DNA from: Uloborus plumipes
Lineage: Eukaryota; Arthropoda; Arachnida; Araneae; Uloboridae
Direction of reading: 5' to 3'
Length of the DNA stretch: 64,000 nucleotides
NCBI GenBank assembly: GCA_038373865.1
Contig: JAXGGA010001693.1
Coordinates: 1-64,000 of the forward strand
In this document: one piece after another, positions 58,116-64,000 of the stretch
Layout of the letters: each line of letters begins with the position of its first letter
Position numbering within the stretch: position 1 is the first letter of the stretch
The notes under the pieces: model-generated
Seen by the model: the letters and a program-made list of their open reading frames with translations, nothing else
Databases searched by the model: none
What the model was told of the DNA's origin: nothing
Position numbers and translations under genes: made by a program

Positions 58116-59031
58116 TTCCTCCTATCACACGTATCCTTTGAGACAAAAACCAAATTTCTCCGATAATTAGTCTGGCAGAAAAACCAACATGAACATAGCC
58201 CACTTTTCAACTTCATTCTCTTATATCTTACTTCATGTGCGTCGGAGAGCTGCGCATTTCATATCATTTGCATAACTCAGTGACGTGCGTCTACGGTAAA
58301 ATTTGCATGAATTTCTGACCACTCCTTCTTGGTGTTGCATTTTCAATGTCGAGCAGTGTATTTTGTGGGTCATTTGCAACAATTTGCGTTTGTATGATGC
58401 TCGACCAACCGAGATCTTTTTTTCTTTTACATTTTTGAAAGTAATTTTTCGTTTTATGGCTCTTTGGGGATCGCAAACATTCAGCTTCTTCAACTTTTTT
58501 TTAATTAAATACATAAATTCCACAATAACTTTCTCCCTTCCGCAGAGAAAGTATCATGACTTTTAACGCCATCTATTAACAAGCAAGAGAAACTAGATTT
58601 ATAGCGTGCAATATTGCTATTTTTAGAGGAACTAATTTTCTGCAAAGAATTAAGTTACTTTTCGAGAAGCAAACACGCTTATTTTGGAGAATTCCTGATT
58701 TGATATTTTCAACAATTGGCTTCTGTTTATCTGTACCAAATAACTACACTCTGATAACATTTTTTTTATACTTCTACCAGTATATTGTAGGAGAAAATAT
58801 AGTATAGAATAATATTTGTGTTTTTCTCGATGTGAATTTTATATCTCTTAAGTCATGATAGCGTATCATCCCTGAAAGGTTGAACGCAGTACACTGAAAA
58901 TTGTAGTATGACGTTTTACATTGAAGGCCATTTACACAAGTGTCTAGGGGTAGGACAAATCCTAATGATAAAACTTAGTCGTTTTTCGCCTTCGCTGGGT
59001 AGGGAAGATACGGCGGTTTTCAGCTTCTACC
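58116..59031. other. Tc1 5' non-coding part, then unassigned DNA
   Basis: 58116-58420 is probably the 5' untranslated part of the Tc1-like element (it holds GCAACACCAAGAAGGAGTGG on the minus strand, a phrase I associate with such elements). The rest to 59031 is AT-rich and unassigned. Confidence 0.4.
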
Positions 59032-59036
59032 CGTAG

Positions 59037-60394
59037 CACAGTGTGGCATACGGGGCAAAAATCCACCAAATTCGCGCGGTTTGAGATAGCAACTTCTACT
59101 TGGTCTCAAAATGCGGCAAAATTCTTCTACTATTTGCCACTGGTACCACAATTTTGAATTTTTTAACCCCTTTTTCCCGCCAGCGCCCTTAGTGGACCCA
59201 AGTCGCGATTTTGAAATCGAAAGTGAGTAACCATATTTTTTTCCTGATAGGTGGATCAATACAAAGTGAAATTGAAGGTAGAGGATGGTAGAACACAACT
59301 TTTGGTCGCTTCAGGGCCATTGTAAATGCTTTTACCTTCGTGTTAGACATGATTTTTTACGTTTTTCTATTGGAAAAATGGGTTTTCTTGGTTTTCATAC
59401 ATCTCCCGAGCAAAAACAAATATATTTTTAATGTAAACTATAACTGTTTATTCATTTTTAAAAGTTCGAAGCGTTAAGACCCCCCTACATTACCGAAAAA
59501 TTGCTCAAAATTCAAATTTAAGCCCTAGACCCTTACTAGAGAACTTAACTGTATATAAGAACTTAATAGAAACTGATATTTTGAATTCAATGTCAACATT
59601 ATATAAATAAGTGATACATAATATTATGTATTTCGACATTATAAAATTTTATTGCCATTCAAATGTTTGGCGTTTCGCAAAAATATTTTTTTCCAATGTT
59701 TCGAATGGGCGAATAGTTTTCTTACTGTTTGTACCATTATAAAATCCCAAAAATCTTGTGCGCTGAAAAAAAAAAGAAGTAACCCTTACTGAAGTTTTTA
59801 GTAGTAGCTAGACATCAGAAAAAAGGGTATTCATTTTTTTTTTCATTTTTTTCTGAAACCTGTAGTTTGACAAAATTTGAAATTTAATAACAGAAAAAGA
59901 AGTGAAAATTTATCTACATTGTAAAAATTCTTCTGGTACACTTAAAATTAATAGGCAATTTTAATTTTTCTTTCTGGAAATGGACAATTTTGTGCCTTGT
60001 TACATAAATATCTATTTAAACAAATTATGAAAATTGCAATTTTTAAAATAAATTTTTTCCTGTAAGATTAACCCTCGTGGTCCCTCGCATTTCGGTTACA
60101 CTCAAGACCCTTTTGGTCATAAACGAACCCAATGTTTCCTTTAATTTATTTATTATCATTATTGAATGTTACATGCGTTTTTTAAGTTCACACACTTTTT
60201 AATGATAAAAAAATAAAAATAAAAAGACAATCAAAGAAGAATTTAGTTTATGCATTAAAAATAATAATTTTAGAGCAAAGCTCATACAATAATTGTAGAG
60301 ACCTGAAACGAATGATTTTTGCAAGTGAATTTCAAACACTTATGACATTTTTCACTACATTTTCTATCCAATTCTCTTGGACAAAAATTGCGAG

Positions 60395-60428
<34 letters not shown>

Positions 60429-60523
60429 GCATTCTGGGGCAGTGGCTAAAAGGGTCTTGTGTACAAAAAATGCAAATTTGCAAATTCAGGAAAAATAAAC
60501 AAAATAAGTTTATAAGTTAAGTA

Positions 60524-60587
<64 letters not shown>

Positions 60588-60588
60588 G

Positions 60589-60658
<70 letters not shown>

Positions 60659-61216
60659 CACACACAATATATGCCATTTTCCGCTATCACACAGATGTGT
60701 TTTCATAGAAAATGGTAGGATCTAGGGCTTAAATTTGAATTTTGAGCAATTTTTCGGTAATGTAGGGGGGGTCTTAACGCTTCGAACTTTAAAAAATGAA
60801 TAAACAGTTAGGGTTTACATTAAAAATTTATATTTGTTTTTGCTCGGGAGATGTATGAAAACCAAGAAAACCCATTTTTCCAATAGAAAAACGTAAAAAA
60901 TCATGTCTAACACGAAGGTAAAAGCATTTACAATGGCCCTGAAGCGACCAAAAGTTGTGTTCTACCATCCTCTACCTTCAATTTCACTTTGTATTGATCC
61001 ACCTATCAGGAAAAAAATATGGTTACTCACTTTCGATTTCAAAATCGCGACTTGGGTCCACTAAGGGCGCTGGCGGGAAAAAGGGGTTAAAAAATTCAAA
61101 ATTGTGGTACCAGTGGCAAATAGTAGAAGAATTTTGCCGCATTTTGAGACCAAGTAGAAGTTGCTATCTCAAACCGCGCGAATTTGGTGGATTTTTGCCC
61201 CGTATGCCACACTGTG
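59037..61216. mobile_element. Transib-like foldback element, CACAGTG termini, 5-bp TSD
   Basis: Each end begins CACAGTGTGGCATACGGGGC and continues AAAAATCC; arms of ~495 bp (59037-59531 and 60720-61216) are nearly perfect inverted copies. CGTAG lies at 59032-59036 and 61217-61221. Transib transposons, the source of RAG1, have CACWRTG-type termini and 5-bp GC-rich duplications, which this matches. The loop (59532-60719) is AT-rich with a (TA)n run and has no RAG1-core-like ORF, so the element is non-autonomous. Confidence 0.75.
60520..60665. repeat. (TA)n-rich microsatellite in the loop of the Transib-like element
   Basis: Alternating TA with a few G, T or C interruptions; Ile/Tyr ORFs here are artefacts. 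Confidence 0.95.
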
Positions 61217-61221
61217 CGTAG

Positions 61222-61886
61222 GGAGAAAGGGAATTCTCGTTGCTGCGCAGGCCACACAGCTGGCATAGGAAAGGAAAAATCACTGCACGGAACTCACGGT
61301 TTGCATACGCGGGAAGAAATAATTTGAAATTTTAGTTGAATAATTTTATTTTAAGAAGTTCATAAACTGTTTTGAACTTCGCAAGATGAATCAATATTTC
61401 ACCCAAATATGAACAAATCTCATTCCGCTGAAATGTAAAATCAGTTCAGCGAACAATTTAGATTTTTTGTTTATATTCATGTAATGCTTATTTTGTTACG
61501 TATTAATTAAAATAATAACAGTGGCTCATTCCACGTCAAATCGCCTAATTTAAATAGTCGGCCGTGCCGTCATGTCTCGGATTTTGTTCAATATTTTTTT
61601 ACGGATAGATACCTATGAGATAAACTCAAATTAATTTTTTTAGATTTTTTGAATAAAAATTTAGGGTTGTAGAATTTTTTGAAATTTTGATTTTGTCAGA
61701 ATTTTTGCTTTTTTATTTTTGGTATGCATTTTGAAAAAGCTGTATAACTTCCTCATTTTTCATTCAATTAAGCCAGTTTACGTATCATTTTAAAGCTAAT
61801 TATTTTCTCTTTCAATATTAGTGACAAAAATGAGATTCTGAAAAATAGAATTTTGCCAATGGTCGTCTGAAGTCAGATTTTGTGTT
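61222..61886. other. Non-coding; fragment with CATTCCACGTCAA
   Basis: At 61525 GGCTCATTCCACGTCAAATC resembles the ends of the foldback element at 27918-30771. It may be one terminus of a diverged relative; its partner was not found. Otherwise AT-rich. Confidence 0.4.
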
Positions 61887-62350
61887 TTTTCAATTGGTAT
61901 GTTCAGTAGGTCTTATCTCCGGAGTACCAACTAAGAACTGCTCAATTTTTTTTTTCAGTGATGACCACATCATATACTTTTTATGTATAAAAATTGGAAG
62001 GGTGTTTTTTGTTGTTTTGGAATAAAAAATTCAAGTGTGTTTTTTCAGTTGGTATGATCAATAGGTCATATCTCCGGACTACCAACTAAGAAATGCACGA
62101 CACTTTTTTTCTGTTATGACAACATCATACCCTTTTTATGTATAAAAAATTAGGAGGGTGCTTTTTGTAGTTTTGGAATAAAAAAATCAAACGTGTTTTT
62201 TCAGTTGGTATGATCAATAGGTCATATCTCCAGATTACCAGTTAACAACTGCGCCATTTTTTTTCCATAATGAAAACATCATGATGTTTTTATGATCAAG
62301 AAATTAGAAGGAAGTTTTCTTGTTATTTTGAAATAAAAATCTTACATGTT
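61887..62350. repeat. Three-unit ~155-bp tandem repeat
   Basis: The phrase TTTTTTCA(A/G)TTGGTATG recurs with GGTATG at 61896, 62051 and 62207 (periods 155 and 156). Each is followed by GGTC(T/A)TATCTCC, ACCA(A/G)(C/T)TAA and a TTTTGGAATAAAAA-type end. Units are about 85% alike by eye. Confidence 0.8.
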
Positions 62351-63591
62351 TTTTTCAAAACACTTTACTTTAAAATCAACTTTTGAAACTTAAATTTGAG
62401 ATTCATTCAGCATCATACTTCACAAGCAAATGAAAATGTATCCAAATGTATACAAGCAATTGAAATGTATTTATTATATTCAAATACTTAATGGTAGTTT
62501 TATATTGTTCTATTGCTTGCATGCTTTGGTAGTGAAAAGTCGCTGCATAATTATTTTACTCTTCAGTAATTATTTGCTAGCCACTCCATCAACCGATAGG
62601 AATTACGATAAAGTAAACTGAAATGTCTTTAAATATACTTTCATTCATAGTTTGACAAAAAAAGACTCGCGAGCTCTTGGTGGTTGGAAAAATTTTATAT
62701 TTGGTTTCCATTATTCTGAAATCTACGCAACATTTTATAATTTGTTATCAAATGAAAGCATAAAAATTTCATGAATAACAATCTTTATTTCTACGATGTT
62801 CCGACAGTGGCAACAAAAGGTTTTTCAAAATAGGGGTTAGGGTTATAGGTAAGATAACCAATCGGGGAGAAGAACAATAAGAAGCATTTTGAGCTATATC
62901 AAACAACGTAGAACGATGCTAATTTCAAATACATAGTTTAGTTGACTATGTCAAAAGGATAGCAAATGCAAGTTTTAAATTGAAAACTTGAGAAAGTTCT
63001 CCCTCACAACCCATGACCCCTTTTTTAAGTGGAATGGTTCCCGAGCGCTGGGCGCGGTTTTCACGGACGGACAGTATGAGTAATTTTTTTTCAGCGCCCC
63101 CTAGTGAATTTGCTAGAAGGAATGAGTGACTAATTTATGAGAATGAAAAAAACTTAAAGTGATTTTATTCGACCCCTCAACATTCTCTCATCACCCGTTG
63201 GGATCGGTAACGCTTACCTTGAGAAGCACTAGATAGTATTTATCTAGCCTGTTTTTCTATCTTTCTAAGATCTTCCCTTTTCTTTTATCAAATCCATGAT
63301 TTACTTCTCATTTCAAAGCTTATCGTGCCGACGAAAAGCGAAGAATTGACCCACAATCTGTAAATTGTTTTTTTTTTTTTTTTTGACTGAAAAACATATT
63401 TTTGTTTGTTTACTACATATTACTACAGTGAATAGCATCCGAAATTCGAGACGCATTGGTGTCTTTGGATAGAGCGTCGTGCTTAGAAGAGGAAGAGTAT
63501 GAGTTTGAAACCGGGCCGACAAATATCGTTTCAATTGGTGTTTTCTTCAGAAGAAATCAAATCACGCTTTCCATCATTATTATACTATTTT
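62351..63591. other. Non-coding interval
   Basis: AT-rich with a T tract at 63368-63384. A short plus-strand ORF (63456-63695) and its minus counterpart show no recognisable domain. Confidence 0.4.
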
Positions 63592-64000
63592 TCAAATGCG
63601 TTTTCTCTCTATCTTTCTTTTTTTCTCTTTTTTGTGGTTACAGAACCTTACAGAAACCTTCTTCACTAATATACCCTTCTTGTCTAATGGCTTGAAGAAG
63701 TAATTCTCTCTGCTGCCTACTATTATTAAGGCTCTTTCATATCTTTGCTTTAAAAAATCTTCATTTGCAACCACTTCCACTGCTGTAACGAAAAGCATCT
63801 GTATCCCCTTTATGTTTTGAGAGGCAAATTGAAATAGATCATGTGCATTTAAAATCTGTCCTTCGACAGTTCTTTGAAGACTTGCCCTTGTTGCAAGCCG
63901 TTTTATTGTGCCCCCTACTCCATCGCATGCATTCTTGCCATGACTCGTGGCAAAGAAATGCCATTCAGCTGCCATGTCGTGGTCTTCCTTGTGATAGCAT
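63592..64000 (-). CDS. Transposon-type protein, partial (runs off the window)
   Basis: The minus-strand frame is open from the window edge to 63592. It reads YHKEDHDMAAEWHFFATSHG, then KNACDGVGGTIKRLATRASLQ, a 40-residue helical stretch with ILNAHDLFQFA, and a Lys-rich tail. I know the E-W-H-F-F-A-T-S-H-G-K-x-x-C-D-G-x-G-G-x-x-K-R motif from repeated, uncharacterised ORFs in arthropod and cnidarian genomes. It looks like the end of an RNase H-like transposase core, but I cannot name the superfamily. TCTGTAAGG near codon 110 could be a splice donor, in which case the basic tail is intronic. The N-terminus lies beyond base 64000. Confidence 0.6.
   Translation of the reverse strand, partial: CYHKEDHDMAAEWHFFATSHGKNACDGVGGTIKRLATRASLQRTVEGQILNAHDLFQFASQNIKGIQMLFVTAVEVVANEDFLKQRYERALIIVGSRENYFFKPLDKKGILVKKVSVRFCNHKKEKKRKIERKRI

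Noticed and set aside
59020..61221. Mirror-image 88-92-codon ORFs as RAG-like protein
   Set aside because: They lie in the inverted arms, show no RAG1 core or zinc-binding motifs, and reflect the terminal repeat only.

Overview
This is a eukaryotic window: AT-rich, intron-bearing nuclear DNA dominated by transposable elements (TEs), with no prokaryotic operon structure. An arthropod is most likely and a chelicerate such as a spider would fit. The grounds are the TE mix (P element, Penelope-like element, CR1 and Jockey LINEs, Helitron, mariner and Tc1, Harbinger- and Transib-like elements, tRNA-derived SINE) and two repeat-encoded peptides, (L)TPCHIFEC and WHFFATSHGK, that I associate with arthropod repeats. 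The species call is inference. No rRNA, tRNA gene, CRISPR or complete host gene is visible. The single convincing host coding piece is one GC-rich exon at 3046-3281 resembling the N-terminal domain of NRF-6-like (nose resistant to fluoxetine) acyltransferases, with good splice signals on both sides.

Layout. 1-21.5 kb: two diverged, collinear paralogous blocks (about 61-11750 and 16812-21520). Each has been invaded by different elements, so one block often preserves the empty site for an insertion in the other. Here lie a THAP-domain P element (3346-6420, damaged transposase), three copies of a non-coding family with CAAGGCTTC inverted ends and exact 7-bp target duplications, a hAT-type MITE full of CCGATTAATCGG palindromes, and two elements with CCC ends and 2-bp target duplications. 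Between the blocks are an AT-rich ORF of unknown type (12609-13436), another hAT-type MITE and a LINE RNase H-tail fragment. 23.1-30.8 kb: nested foldback elements. One has arms built from ~170-bp satellite monomers, most carrying a TGACGTCA palindrome; a second foldback sits inside its right arm and a third abuts its right end. 31.3-38.6 kb: a Penelope-like element (RT and GIY-YIG endonuclease) with head-to-head inverted arms, a second copy of 29313-31632, and a 5'-truncated Jockey-type LINE.

39-43.5 kb: a degenerate array of poly-G tracts, a Harbinger-like first coding exon, a minus-strand Helitron with a RepHel N-terminal remnant, and a second Helitron 3' end. 44.06-54.08 kb: two nearly identical ~5-kb elements in direct tandem, with Harbinger-like ends and one shared TAA. 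The pair splits a mariner transposase whose two halves still lie at its borders, which proves the 3-bp target duplication. 54-58.2 kb: a (TA)n tract, a CR1-type LINE 3' half, and a Tc1-like transposase start. 59.04-61.22 kb: a foldback element with CACAGTG termini, a 5-bp CGTAG duplication and an A-rich block 11-12 bases inside each end, i.e. Transib/RAG-signal-like architecture without a transposase. The last 3 kb holds a 155-bp tandem repeat and, at the edge, a partial minus-strand ORF of a transposon protein.

Together the window reads as a history of nested insertions around one gene fragment, not as a set of cooperating genes. Most boundaries were set by terminal inverted repeats, target duplications and comparison with an unoccupied paralogous copy inside the same window.
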